Source of the DNA: Paenibacillus sp. FSL H7-0326
GTDB lineage: Bacteria > Bacillota > Bacilli > Paenibacillales > Paenibacillaceae
DNA length: 64,000 nt
Direction: 5' to 3'
Assembly (NCBI RefSeq): GCF_001955535.1
Contig: NZ_MPVN01000001.1
Coordinates: 1,426,001 to 1,490,000, forward strand
The notes below the pieces were generated by a model that worked only from the letters and a program-made list of their open reading frames with translations, was not told the DNA's origin and made no database searches. Of the stretch, positions 9,575-18,465 are shown one piece after another. The stretch's first letter is position 1, and each line of letters starts with the position of its first letter. Position numbers and translations under genes: made by a program.

Positions 9575-10135
9575 ATGGATTATACTTCGAACCCGAACAA
9601 CTGGTTCCATGGAAATAAGGTTCGGCTTGCCGCAGCAATTCAGCAGGATGCACAAACACTTGCAGGTTATACAGAAGACTATGAATATTTGAGGAATTTG
9701 GACACGGATTATGCGGTTCCGCAAACGGTTCAGGAGAATGAACCCAAGAGTGCCCGTATGGATCACGGTGTTGAATTTATGCTGCGTACGATTGATGAAG
9801 ACCGCCTTATCGGCTTTGTCGCCCTGCACAGCATCGAGTGGAACAATCAGTCCGCGAGACTTGCCATCGGTATTGGCAAGGCAAAGGACCGTAACAAAGG
9901 ATACGGCAGCGATGCACTTCAGCTCATCTTGCGCTACGCTTTTCACGAACTGAATCTGAACCGGGTCAGTCTGGATGTCATTTCGTATAACGAGATTGCC
10001 TATCATGCCTATAAGAAGGCCGGCTTCGTTGAAGAGGGCCGTATGCGCCAAGCCGTTCTGCGCGGAGGTCAGAAGTACGATCGGATCATGATGGGCCTGC
10101 TGAGAGAAGAATGGGAAGCTCGCAAGCCATCCTGA
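9575..10135 (+). CDS. GNAT acetyltransferase, RimJ/RimL type
   Basis: 186 residues. The acetyl-CoA loop region reads IGIGKAKDRNKGYGSDALQLILRYAF (about 98-123), followed by NLNRVSLDVISYNEIAYHAYKKAGF. That is the usual layout of Acetyltransf_3 (RimJ/RimL) proteins, which acetylate protein N-termini or small molecules. The ATG at 9575 follows GAGAGGAG. It is monocistronic, with a terminator right after it. The substrate is not predictable. Confidence 0.85.
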   Translation: MDYTSNPNNWFHGNKVRLAAAIQQDAQTLAGYTEDYEYLRNLDTDYAVPQTVQENEPKSARMDHGVEFMLRTIDEDRLIGFVALHSIEWNNQSARLAIGIGKAKDRNKGYGSDALQLILRYAFHELNLNRVSLDVISYNEIAYHAYKKAGFVEEGRMRQAVLRGGQKYDRIMMGLLREEWEARKPS

Positions 10136-10168
10136 TCCCCCATGAGGCTCCAGCCATCATATGATTGT

Positions 10169-10219
10169 AAAAAAAGATAGATACAGCATATTCAGTTATA
10201 TGCCATATCTATCTTTTTT
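10169..10219 (+). terminator. Intrinsic terminator after the GNAT gene
   Basis: AAAAAAGATAGATA pairs with TATCTATCTTTTTT around an AT-rich inner hairpin. It could serve both convergent genes. Confidence 0.85.
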
Positions 10220-10238
10220 GGTCGTTACTACACGTCAA

Positions 10239-10529
10239 TTAAACCAGCACATCCTGCAGCTCCGTATGCTTATCCATCACACTGCTGGCAAAAGAACACA
10301 TCGGGACAACCTTTAGCTCATTGTCTCGTGCATATTGGACGACTTGCTTCACCAGGTCAACTCCCACGCCTTCACCCCGAAGCTCCTCTGACACAAAGGT
10401 ATGGGTAATCATAATGACGCCCGGCCCTTCCCCGCCTTCACTGCCTGGCTCAAATTCAATTGTCGCCGCCTTCTCGCCATCATGCTCTACGTAGAACTCA
10501 TTAGCTCCCTGCAATATTTCGCTCATCAT
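10239..10529 (-). CDS. Small GNAT-like acetyltransferase (YjdJ type)
   Basis: About 96 residues. The sequence shows the short GNAT core of the YjdJ/GCN5-related single-domain family: FYVEHDGEKAATIEF, then VSEELRGEGVGVDLVKQVVQYAR (the acetyl-CoA loop), and a C-terminal VPMCSFASSVMDKHTELQDVL. Several ATGs lie together. GAGGAG directly abuts the first one (10535), so 10529 or 10526 is better spaced; 10529 is used here. Convergent with the RimJ-like gene. Confidence 0.8.
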   Translation of the reverse strand: MMSEILQGANEFYVEHDGEKAATIEFEPGSEGGEGPGVIMITHTFVSEELRGEGVGVDLVKQVVQYARDNELKVVPMCSFASSVMDKHTELQDVLV

Positions 10530-10742
10530 ATGCATCTCCTCTCTATGTTCGTCTCTCAGATGATCGTGCCTCTAAACATTCCTACTTACTCTTACACCGC
10601 AGCATCCAAGGATGACGCACGATCTGATGATTTGACTCTTGATGTGGTTGTAAATGCATGAGCTTGCCTAACCTATCTAACTTAGCTTGCCAAGATCCTA
10701 TGAAATTTATAACAAATTTGCGCTCATTCGAACTCGCTTCGC

Positions 10743-11807
10743 TTAATTCTCCATCCCATTCGGATAAACTATGATCTTGAGACTGCCGCTCTTATTATGA
10801 ATAGCCCGCTCCATCGCCTCCTGAGTCTCTTCCAAGGCATAACGGTCGGTAATGAGTGTGTCTACTGGAATATTACCTGAAGCAAGGAACTTGATCCCAT
10901 CCGGATAAGTGTTCGCATAACGGAATACACCGTAGATGTCGATCTCATTATCTGCGATGAATGGAACGTTCAGCGGAATTTCATCCTGAGCTGGAAGGCC
11001 GACAATGACAAGTCTGCCCCCGCGGCGCAGTGCAGACAGCGCTGAACTCAGTGCCCGCGGACTCCCTGCAGTCTCCCAAGCCGTATCTACACCGATTCCG
11101 CCGGTAAGCTCTTTGATCTTGGCATTGGCATCCACTTGCGTTACGTTAATGGCATGCGTAGCCCCCAGCTCAAGTGCTGCCTGAAGCCGAATATCCTCTA
11201 GATCAGTAACGATAATCTGGCTCGCACCGAAGGATTTGGCGGCAGCTACCGCCATCAGGCCGACGGGGCCCATCCCCATAATGGCAACCGTCCCGCCAGG
11301 CTTAAGCTGACAGCGATTCGCAGCATGAATTCCTACTGAGAATGGCTCGACAAGTGCCGCTGCTTCATAAGATAGCTGATCTGGAATGGGAAATACGAAA
11401 TCCTCCCGAATCGCTAAGTATTGAACGAACGCACCGTCAACAGGAGGAGTAGCTAGAAATTCAACATCGGGACACAGGTTATATCTGCCTTCTTTACAAT
11501 AACGGCATCTACCGCAGGTTACCCCGGGCTCAATTGCTACGCGATCTCCTGTCTTCACACGCTTCACACGATCTCCAGTCTCTACGATAATGCCTGCACA
11601 CTCGTGCCCCAATATAATGGGTTTCTCTACTACGAATCGCCCAATTCTGCCATGCTCATAATAATGCACATCTGAACCGCATACCCCAACCGCCATAATT
11701 TTGATAAGCACCTCGTCGGGCTTAACCTCTGGTATAGGCAGCTCCTTGATCTCAATGTGACCTGGTTTATCCATAATTGCTGCTTTCATTAACTTTACGT
11801 TCTCCAT
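10743..11807 (-). CDS. Zinc-dependent alcohol/polyol dehydrogenase
   Basis: 354 residues of the medium-chain Zn dehydrogenase family. The catalytic zinc region is CGSDVHYYEHGRIG...GHECAG, and the structural zinc cysteines are in CGRCRYCKEGRYNLC. The Rossmann turn is MGMGPVGLMA, and the C-terminal part resembles sorbitol/xylitol dehydrogenases. It is divergent from the gntR-uxuA-uxuB operon. B. subtilis has a comparable gene (yjmD) inside its hexuronate operon, so a role in sugar-acid metabolism is likely but unproven. The ATG at 11807 is preferred over an upstream GTG at 11816 that touches the AAGGAG site. Confidence 0.85.
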   Translation of the reverse strand: MENVKLMKAAIMDKPGHIEIKELPIPEVKPDEVLIKIMAVGVCGSDVHYYEHGRIGRFVVEKPIILGHECAGIIVETGDRVKRVKTGDRVAIEPGVTCGRCRYCKEGRYNLCPDVEFLATPPVDGAFVQYLAIREDFVFPIPDQLSYEAAALVEPFSVGIHAANRCQLKPGGTVAIMGMGPVGLMAVAAAKSFGASQIIVTDLEDIRLQAALELGATHAINVTQVDANAKIKELTGGIGVDTAWETAGSPRALSSALSALRRGGRLVIVGLPAQDEIPLNVPFIADNEIDIYGVFRYANTYPDGIKFLASGNIPVDTLITDRYALEETQEAMERAIHNKSGSLKIIVYPNGMEN

Positions 11808-11982
11808 ATCAGGCACGCTCCTTGGTCATATAAATTTGAAAGGAATTAAAATGAACACGGTTACATCATTACGAATCCGTACCCCCAATGATCAGGTAAT
11901 ACAGCTAAATGTCATAGCTCTTCTAACCTGACACAATACTCATTTCCAGATTTTCAGTGACAAAAAAGAGATCTTTCTCTTT

Positions 11983-12010
11983 CATACTACCATACTTGTA
12001 TGGTAGTATG
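11983..12010 (+). promoter_or_regulatory. Palindromic operator upstream of gntR-uxuA-uxuB
   Basis: Two perfect 13-nt arms, CATACTACCATAC and GTATGGTAGTATG, flank a TT centre. It ends 25 nt before the regulator start codon. Size, symmetry and the GTAT core suit a dimeric FadR/UxuR-type GntR regulator, so autoregulation is likely. Confidence 0.7.
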
Positions 12011-12035
12011 GTGAAGAAATGAGGTGAAATTTTAA

Positions 12036-12716
12036 ATGGATTTACATATTCGTCCTCAGCCGACTTCTACAAGAGAAGCCGTGTACGATGCTTTGAAGGA
12101 CCAAATCTTGAATTTTGACCTCATTCCGGGAACAAGCATATCCGAGAAAGAAATTGCATTACATTTTAATGTCAGCCGTACACCTGTACGAGAGAGCTTT
12201 CTCAGACTAGCTGGAGAAGGACTGCTTGATGTGTATCCTCAGCGCGGTACGATGGTATCTCTCATTGACCTATCTCTCGTTGAGGAGGCCCGCTTCATGA
12301 GAGAGCAGCTGGAATGCGCCGTCATACGCCTTGCGTGTCATCAATTCTCGGAAGTGGACATTGCTGAGCTTGAGCTGCTGCTTGTTAGACAGCGTGCTTC
12401 CATGGAATCACAAGATAACAAATCGATGTTCGAGCTTGATGAAGCCTTTCATCGCACCTTATTTACAAGATGCAGCAAGAGTAATACTTGGGCAGCAATG
12501 CAGCAAATGAACGTCCATATGAATCGTATCCGCAAGCTGCGTCTTGCAGCAGATCATGACTGGCAGCATATTTATGATCAGCATCAGCAGATGGTCGATT
12601 CCATTTCCAGACAGGATGAGGAGCGTGCGGTAAATCTCATGAAGGACCATATGAACCTGGCGATTCATGATGAACGCTTCTTAAGAGAGAAATTTCCAAC
12701 TTATTTTAAACCTTGA
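12036..12716 (+). CDS. GntR-family (FCD) transcriptional regulator
   Basis: 226 residues. The winged helix is at about 12-75 (TREAVYDALKDQILNFDLIPG, SEKEIALHFNVSRTPVRESFLRL). An all-helical FCD ligand domain follows with FELDEAFHRTLFTRC and the His motif region HQQMVDSI...LMKDHMNLAI. Members of this subgroup such as UxuR and ExuR sense sugar acids. It precedes uxuA by 22 nt and follows a near-perfect operator, so it is the probable local repressor. The ATG at 12036 follows GAGGTGAA. Confidence 0.88.
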   Translation: MDLHIRPQPTSTREAVYDALKDQILNFDLIPGTSISEKEIALHFNVSRTPVRESFLRLAGEGLLDVYPQRGTMVSLIDLSLVEEARFMREQLECAVIRLACHQFSEVDIAELELLLVRQRASMESQDNKSMFELDEAFHRTLFTRCSKSNTWAAMQQMNVHMNRIRKLRLAADHDWQHIYDQHQQMVDSISRQDEERAVNLMKDHMNLAIHDERFLREKFPTYFKP

Positions 12717-12738
12717 CCAATGAAAGGTGGCTGCTAAC

Positions 12739-13836
12739 ATGAAAATGGTATTCCGCTGGTTTGGCGAAGGCAACGATACGGTCACTCTGAATCAAATCAG
12801 GCAAATCCCAGGTGTCGAAGGCATCGTATGGGCGCTGCATGATGTTCCTGCGGGTGAAGAATGGCCGATGGACAAAATTCTCGAGATCAAGTCTCAGGCT
12901 GATCAGGCCGGGCTTCATCTTGATGTTGTTGAAAGCGTGAACATCCATGAGGATATCAAGCTTGGCCTTCCCTCCAGAGATAAGTACATTGAGAATTATA
13001 AGAGAACGATCGAGAAGCTCGCTCAGGTCGGCGTTAAAGTCATCTGCTACAATTTTATGCCGATCTTCGACTGGCTGCGGACAGACTTATATAAGGAAGG
13101 ACCTGACGGATCCACTGCTCTTTTCTATGAGAAAGCCCGAATTCACAATATGGATCCCTTTGATCTGGTTCATCAGATCAATCAGGATTCACAGCTCACA
13201 ATGCCCGGCTGGGAGCCTGAGCGGCTGAAGCATCTGACCACTCTATTTGAGGCCTACAAGAATGTTACAGAAGAAGACCTGTGGGCCAATCTGGCATATT
13301 TCCTGAATGAGATCATTCCCGTTGCGGAGGCCCATGACATAAGAATGGCCATTCACCCGGACGATCCGCCATGGTCCATTTTTGGTCTGCCGCGGATTAT
13401 TACGAGTCAGGACAACGTCCGTCGTTTCCTCTCTATATATAACAGTCCGAGCAACAGCATTACGCTCTGCAGCGGCTCACTCGGCGCAAACCCAGGGAAT
13501 GATATCGTCTCCATGATTCACGAATTCAAGGACCGAATTCCATTTGCCCATATCCGTAACGTCAAAGTATTTGATAACGGTGATTTCATTGAGACATCCC
13601 ACCGTACACAAGATGGAACGGTCGATATTACGGGAATCGTTCAGGCATACCACGACACCGGATTTACCGGATATGCCCGTCCAGATCATGGGCGGCACAT
13701 ATGGGATGAGAAATGCAGACCCGGCTACGGACTCTATGATCGAGCGCTTGGCATTATGTATTTGTGGGGACTATGGGACGCCTACGCCAGAATTAAAGAA
13801 GGAAATACGCTGGAAGAGCAGGTGAAGAGCATATGA
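12739..13836 (+). CDS. uxuA: Mannonate dehydratase
   Basis: 365 residues. It dehydrates D-mannonate to 2-keto-3-deoxygluconate in glucuronate breakdown. The start MKMVFRWFG is typical of UxuA. Family segments are visible: [44 protein letters not shown] and [13 protein letters not shown], with metal-binding His/Cys residues in [16 protein letters not shown]. The ATG at 12739 follows AAAGGTGG; a GTG at 12727 is less well placed. The stop overlaps the uxuB start by 4 nt. Confidence 0.93.
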   Translation: MKMVFRWFGEGNDTVTLNQIRQIPGVEGIVWALHDVPAGEEWPMDKILEIKSQADQAGLHLDVVESVNIHEDIKLGLPSRDKYIENYKRTIEKLAQVGVKVICYNFMPIFDWLRTDLYKEGPDGSTALFYEKARIHNMDPFDLVHQINQDSQLTMPGWEPERLKHLTTLFEAYKNVTEEDLWANLAYFLNEIIPVAEAHDIRMAIHPDDPPWSIFGLPRIITSQDNVRRFLSIYNSPSNSITLCSGSLGANPGNDIVSMIHEFKDRIPFAHIRNVKVFDNGDFIETSHRTQDGTVDITGIVQAYHDTGFTGYARPDHGRHIWDEKCRPGYGLYDRALGIMYLWGLWDAYARIKEGNTLEEQVKSI

Positions 13837-14696
13837 GCAGCCTAAGATCACAGCCACACCACGCAAGTCTTGCCGGAAAAGTAGCTGTTATTACGGGAGG
13901 CTCTGGTGTGCTCTGCCGAGTGATGGCGGAAGAGCTGGCAAGACAAGGAGCCAAAGTCGCGATCTTAAACCGAACGGTGGAGAAGGGAGCCGCAGTCGCT
14001 GATAAGATTAATCAAAATGGCGGTACCTCCATTGCGGTAGCCTGCGATGTAACGGACGAACAGAGCGTGATGAATGCTGCGGACACCGTCGTACAAGAGC
14101 TTGGCCTCTGTGACATTCTCATCAATGGCGCTGGAGGAAATCGCCCAACGGCTATAACTACGAATGAAATTTTTCAGACAGAGGATCTAACCAGAGAGGA
14201 TACTGTCTCCTTCTATGATCTGAAAGTCGAAGGCTTTCGTGGCGTCTTTGATCTGAATATCGTAGGCACGCTGATTCCGACGCAAATATTCTCCAAACAA
14301 ATGCTCGGCAGGGAAGGCACAACTATTATCAATATCTCATCTATGAGTGCATACTCCCCCATGACGAAGGTTCCTGCCTACAGTGCAGCAAAAGCGGCGA
14401 TTAGCAATTTCACGGAATGGCTGGCTGTTCACCTTGCTGAGGCCGGCATCCGTGTTAATGCGATTGCACCGGGCTTCTATCTCACCGAACAAAATGAGAA
14501 GCTGCTGTTAAATGGAGATGGAAGCTTGACTGAACGTTCGAATAAGATTATCTCGCACACTCCAATGCGCAGGTTCGGCAAGCCTGAGGATCTACTGGGC
14601 ACGCTGCTATGGCTGGCTGATGATCATGCTTCCGGCTTTGTTACAGGTACGGTCATCCCGGTTGATGGAGGCTTTAACGCCTACTCGGGTGTGTAA
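13833..14696 (+). CDS. uxuB: SDR-type D-mannonate oxidoreductase (fructuronate reductase)
   Basis: 287 residues. TGGSGVLC replaces the usual TGxxxGIG at about 22-29, NGAGGN is near 100, and the catalytic Tyr/Lys are in YSAAKAA. The D-mannonate oxidoreductase of B. subtilis (UxuB/YjmF) is also an SDR of this size, unlike the long-chain E. coli UxuB. Translational coupling to uxuA (ATGA overlap) supports fructuronate-to-mannonate reduction, the step just before UxuA. No uxaC gene is present in the window. Confidence 0.87.
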   Translation: MSSLRSQPHHASLAGKVAVITGGSGVLCRVMAEELARQGAKVAILNRTVEKGAAVADKINQNGGTSIAVACDVTDEQSVMNAADTVVQELGLCDILINGAGGNRPTAITTNEIFQTEDLTREDTVSFYDLKVEGFRGVFDLNIVGTLIPTQIFSKQMLGREGTTIINISSMSAYSPMTKVPAYSAAKAAISNFTEWLAVHLAEAGIRVNAIAPGFYLTEQNEKLLLNGDGSLTERSNKIISHTPMRRFGKPEDLLGTLLWLADDHASGFVTGTVIPVDGGFNAYSGV

Positions 14697-14730
14697 TTCA
14701 CGGAATAGAACTTATAATTTTAATACTGTC

Positions 14731-14764
14731 ACAGGTCTGCGTAGTGTACGCAGGCCTTTTTTTT
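14731..14764 (+). terminator. Terminator of the uxu operon
   Basis: GGTCTGCGTA-GTG-TACGCAGGCC followed by eight T, 35 nt after the uxuB stop. Confidence 0.9.
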
Positions 14765-14932
14765 CATTCCATTCGTGCAGAATATCATCTATGGTCTCGA
14801 AAATATCTCTCCCCGTCAAATTAGTCCAAGCTCTCAAGCCTCCGATCCTTCTCTGCATCTCATGCATGCATAGGTATTCACCTAATTCTGTAATGTCACA
14901 TAGGCTAGAAGAAAAACGGAGGTATCTCAAAT

Positions 14933-15820
14933 ATGCGCTTCCCCGAACATACATCTTCTCACTACCACCCGCAGCGTTTTCGGCCAAATCCATATTATCC
15001 CCATCCTTCACCGTGCTTCCCTGCACCTTGTATGATGCCTGTACCACTCTCCTATACTAGAAATCAATTTACTTCCTACTCAATGTCCTCACATTACGGG
15101 CTTCGCACGCCGTTCGATCAGCATTCTTCTCCGATTACAGCTGATTATACGGGAGACGGTATTCAGGATACGGCCATGCTCGCCTGGAACTACAATGCTG
15201 AGGACAGTCCATTTGCGACAGATATTACACTTATTATCCAAAATGGTGCCGGTGGTCCTGCCTTCCAGTATCAGCTTCCCGAAAGCTCGGGTTATAGTCC
15301 AACCCTATTTGCCGGAGATTTTAACGGAGACGGTGTTTCGGATCTGTTCATTGCCATTCAATCCGGCGGCTCCGGTGCTCTAACTTATAACTTTCTATAT
15401 TCGTACAACGGCGGTGTACTGAAGGAGCTGTTCAACTCGGACCGATATAACAGTGAATATAACTATCGCGTAGATTATTTAGATAACTACAGGCTTCAAG
15501 TGATAAGTGAGAATAACGGGAAAAGATATCTGATCGATATATCAGATCGCGGGGCTGAGTATTTATCTGCGATTTATAACGAGAATGGAACACTGAAGCA
15601 GCCGCTCCAAGGCGATGTGCTGCCTGTAAGTGGCGTATACCCTGTAGATTTCGATCAGGACGGCATATATGAGCTTCTCACTTTTCAGGGGATTATGGGA
15701 CAGTATAATGCAGATCGATTCGGCTATGTGCAGAATGCGCTGAAGTACCAGAACGGCCGCTGGACCCTGATGAATCAGTGGGTTGCCATCTATGGAGCGG
15801 ATGTAAACCAAGACCGTTAA
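14933..15820 (+). CDS. Unrecognised protein with Asp-rich calcium-loop repeats
   Basis: 295 residues, no firm family. The first ~60 residues are rich in Pro, His, Tyr and Ser. Three loops of the form DxDGDGxxD then recur: DYTGDGIQDTA (about 64-74), DFNGDGVSDLF (about 123-133) and DFDQDGIYELL (about 237-247). Such loops occur in FG-GAP/VCBS beta-propeller repeats and in EF-hand-like calcium sites. There is no signal peptide, which is unusual for such proteins. The ATG at 14933 follows CGGAGG but with a long spacing of about 11 nt. The start could also be a later in-frame ATG. Confidence 0.7.
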   Translation: MRFPEHTSSHYHPQRFRPNPYYPHPSPCFPAPCMMPVPLSYTRNQFTSYSMSSHYGLRTPFDQHSSPITADYTGDGIQDTAMLAWNYNAEDSPFATDITLIIQNGAGGPAFQYQLPESSGYSPTLFAGDFNGDGVSDLFIAIQSGGSGALTYNFLYSYNGGVLKELFNSDRYNSEYNYRVDYLDNYRLQVISENNGKRYLIDISDRGAEYLSAIYNENGTLKQPLQGDVLPVSGVYPVDFDQDGIYELLTFQGIMGQYNADRFGYVQNALKYQNGRWTLMNQWVAIYGADVNQDR

Positions 15821-15846
15821 ACTGTCTTATTCATGGGAAAAGCAAA

Positions 15847-15950
15847 AACAGCTAACCATTAGAATGAAATGCTCCATCATGGTAGAAGTAGAGTTTGTTA
15901 AATTAACTGTCTACTATGATGGGAGCATATCAGAAGCGTGGTTAGCTGTT
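15847..15950. repeat. 104-nt imperfect palindrome (MITE-like or IS-end remnant)
   Basis: Outer arms AACAGCTAACCA and TGGTTAGCTGTT are perfect 12-nt complements. The inner arms (15869-15886 and 15910-15928) pair over 18-19 nt with one G-U and one bulge. It lies between two convergent genes. It could end transcription in both directions, or be the trace of a small mobile element. No transposase remains. Confidence 0.6.
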
Positions 15951-16052
15951 CTGCTATTGAATATTCTTTAGTTATTATTTTATTTTAGTGAAGGGTAAAG
16001 TTAAACCTTGAATCATCTTTATCGTAAAAGCCATCATTCTCTCGAATCATGA

Positions 16053-17006
16053 TTAATAGCTCGGCCAACCATTCGGCCAATTCAGATCATTGATTAATAG
16101 CTTAGGAGCCCCGTTATCATCTGCGTCATAGGCATGTCTCACAATAACATTCGTACTGTAGATGTCTTGTCCGCCTGGTCCCTTCCACTTGACATTACCC
16201 GAATCAAGCACAGTACCCCCGCCATTCAGCATATTAACACCATTCTTGTCCACATACGGTCCAGTAATGCTGGTTGAGCGGCCATAGACGATTTTGTAAG
16301 TACTGTTGACACCCTGGCAGCAAGTATCAATTGAAGCGAATAAGTAGTAGTAGCCATTACGGTAAACAATGCTTGGTCCTTCAATAGCTCCGTTGTTCGA
16401 CGGTCTGGCTGCGATGGAATGGATGCTGCCTGTCGGCTTCATCGTGTTCTTATCCAGCTTCGTGAGCTTGATGCCGCTCCAATAAGAGCCGAAGGCAAGC
16501 CATGGTTCGCCGTTCGCATCAATGACGAGATTCGGATCAATCGCATTATAGTTGTTAGACGTCGTAGTTCGGAGCACCAAGCCGTCATCTCTCCACTGCC
16601 CTGCACCTACACTGGAAGCGGATGCAAGACCGATCGCAGACTGGTTGGAGCCGAATGTCGAGATGGAGTAATACAGCCATACTCTTCCGTTGTATTCTTG
16701 AATATCCGGAGCCCATACATCGTTATGAGTTTGATTCGGTACATAAGTGCTCCACCAGGAAGGAGGACTCAGGAAGATCTGTGGGACCCGGTACCAGTTG
16801 GTGCCATTGTCCGATTTCAGCACCTGAATGCCCTGCCCTGTGGAGAACGTATACCAGCTGTTCCCTTCCTTGATGATGCTTGGATCATGCACCCCAATAT
16901 CTCCTGTCAAATTCCAAAAAGCTGCAAAACCAGGTGAACTGAGTCCGAACACGGACACCGATGTAGCGAGCGCTGCCGTAAGCAGCCACTTCTTTAGCTT
17001 TTTCAC
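16053..17006 (-). CDS. Secreted endo-1,5-alpha-L-arabinanase (GH43)
   Basis: 317 residues with a signal peptide of about 28 residues (KKWLLTAALATSVSVFGLS...). The mature part is a single GH43 five-bladed propeller. Expected catalytic acids are Asp41 (VHDPSII), Asp157 (NAIDPNLV) and Glu209 (GAIEGPS). It should cut arabinan side chains of pectin outside the cell. The start is GTG at 17006 after GGCGGTGAT. A regulator is divergent across 325 nt that contain a cre-like site. With the uxu genes this suggests use of plant cell-wall pectin. Confidence 0.9.
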   Translation of the reverse strand: MKKLKKWLLTAALATSVSVFGLSSPGFAAFWNLTGDIGVHDPSIIKEGNSWYTFSTGQGIQVLKSDNGTNWYRVPQIFLSPPSWWSTYVPNQTHNDVWAPDIQEYNGRVWLYYSISTFGSNQSAIGLASASSVGAGQWRDDGLVLRTTTSNNYNAIDPNLVIDANGEPWLAFGSYWSGIKLTKLDKNTMKPTGSIHSIAARPSNNGAIEGPSIVYRNGYYYLFASIDTCCQGVNSTYKIVYGRSTSITGPYVDKNGVNMLNGGGTVLDSGNVKWKGPGGQDIYSTNVIVRHAYDADDNGAPKLLINDLNWPNGWPSY

Positions 17007-17331
17007 TGAATATCACCGCCATGAATGGATTAGAGTCGTTCAATTTAATTTAAATAAACTTAAACTATTTTAGACTCGTCAAGATTATAAAAGCGTTTAC
17101 ATTTTTCCGCAACTAAAATTTTACATTTTGTTCATATTTTTTAGTCGTGCCGCATCCTGTTCTTCCCTTTTGTCATTCTTTGATGTTGTTCGCATGGCAA
17201 AAATAGCTTAGAATGCAATTATCATCTATATTACATTATTCCCATGGTCTTCTATTTTAGCTGGACTTCTAACGCTGCCTCCCTACATCATCTACAAAAC
17301 TCTCATTTTTTCGTGGAAAGGAATTCTATAT
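17007..17331. other. Divergent control region of the arabinanase and ArsR-like genes
   Basis: A 325-nt AT-rich region without a convincing coding frame. It must hold the promoters of both flanking genes. A cre-like site at 17088-17101 is the only clear motif seen. Confidence 0.5.
17088..17101 (-). promoter_or_regulatory. Candidate catabolite-responsive element (cre)
   Basis: TGTAAACGCTTTTA on the minus strand agrees with the cre consensus TGWAANCGNTNWCA except for one base near the 3' end. It lies about 82 nt upstream of the arabinanase start, where CcpA repression would be expected. Confidence 0.45.
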
Positions 17332-18249
17332 ATGATATACATAAAAGATTTAATGTCCGGCATTCATATATTTAAGGCACTCAGCTCGGATGTCAGAATA
17401 CAAATTATAGATATGCTGTCCAAGCATCAAAGTTTGAACCTAAATGACATTGCAACTAGGCTAAACCTGACAAACGGTGCAATTACGATGCACATCAAGA
17501 AGCTCGAGGAGAGCGGCCTGATCAATATCAACACCGCTGTCGGCAAGCATGGGATCCAGAAGATCTGCTATCTGAATGATGATAAGCTGATGGTCGATAT
17601 ACGAAGTCAGGATATACATAACCGATATGAAGCCGAAATTAAAGTGGGACACTACAGTAATTATAAGGCTTTACCTACCTGCGGCCTTGCTACCAAGGAC
17701 AGCATCGTTGGCGATTTTGATGAACCGAGGTATTTTGCTGATCCGATGCGGATTGATGCTGAGCTGATCTGGCTGTCGGAAGGCTTCCTTGAATACCGGA
17801 TTCCCAATTACCTCAAATCCAATGAATCGTTCAAGGAGATCCAATTCTCGATGGAGCTGGGTTCAGAAGCACCTGGATTTAATAACAACTATCCTTCCGA
17901 TATCTATTTCTATTTGAACGGAATTGAGCTGGGCTGCTGGACAAGTCCGGGGGATTTCGGAGATAAGCGAGGAGCATTTAACCCGGAATGGTGGCCGCCG
18001 CATCTGAACCAGTATGGCATGCTGAAGCTGATTCGAATCAATGAGGAAGGCAGCTACGTTGACGGATGCCGAATTTCAGATGTCACCCTGAAGGATATTG
18101 CGCTTGACTACAAGAGTGATATTCGATTCCGTATCGCGGTAACCGATCATCCCGTCAACAAAGGCGGCCTTACTGTATACGGCAAGCATTTCGGCAATTA
18201 CAGCCAGGACATTCTGGCACGCGTATTGTATCATGTCGAAGGCGAGTAA
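17332..18249 (+). CDS. ArsR-like winged-helix regulator with ligand domain
   Basis: 305 residues. The N-terminal ~80 residues form an ArsR/HTH_20 winged helix (FKALSSDVRIQIIDML, NDIATRLNLTNGAITMHIKKLEESGL). The remaining ~220 residues have several aromatic, beta-rich segments (DIYFYLNGIELGCWTSPGDFGDKRG, FNPEWWPPHLNQYG). That part may be a carbohydrate-binding or jelly-roll-like sensor; this is an inference. Its place divergent from the arabinanase suggests local regulation. The ATG at 17332 follows AAAGGAA. No cysteine metal site like that of true ArsR is visible. Confidence 0.78.
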   Translation: MIYIKDLMSGIHIFKALSSDVRIQIIDMLSKHQSLNLNDIATRLNLTNGAITMHIKKLEESGLININTAVGKHGIQKICYLNDDKLMVDIRSQDIHNRYEAEIKVGHYSNYKALPTCGLATKDSIVGDFDEPRYFADPMRIDAELIWLSEGFLEYRIPNYLKSNESFKEIQFSMELGSEAPGFNNNYPSDIYFYLNGIELGCWTSPGDFGDKRGAFNPEWWPPHLNQYGMLKLIRINEEGSYVDGCRISDVTLKDIALDYKSDIRFRIAVTDHPVNKGGLTVYGKHFGNYSQDILARVLYHVEGE

Positions 18250-18465
18250 AGATTGAGTAATCGCATAAAGCTTCATAACGCCATAGAGGTCTGCAGCATT
18301 CGCGATGCTCATCATATCCAAGTCGCGAAGCTGGCAGGCTTTTATTACTTGTATAAAGAGAATCCCCGTAGTCTGCATTATAGTGCATATGGAAATAATG
18401 GAAAATATGATAGAATGGAAGTTCTGATTTGTCAGGAAAATGAATGATAAAGGATGCGTAAATAG

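Noticed and set aside
10536..10742. Inverted repeat ATCGTGC/GCACGAT between the GNAT and dehydrogenase genes
   Set aside because: Only 7 nt arms, more than 50 nt apart and no T run; probably chance.
11817..12035. Extra gene between the Zn-dehydrogenase and gntR
   Set aside because: No open frame with a start; the region is a divergent control region with the operator.
14712..15047. Minus-strand frame over the start of the Asp-rich repeat protein
   Set aside because: It overlaps the uxu terminator and has no ribosome site or family signature. The plus-strand gene is better supported, though its N-terminus is not certain.
18253..18447. 64-codon frame between the ArsR-like and exporter genes
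   Set aside because: TTG start without a ribosome site and no recognisable sequence; the region more likely holds the exporter promoter.
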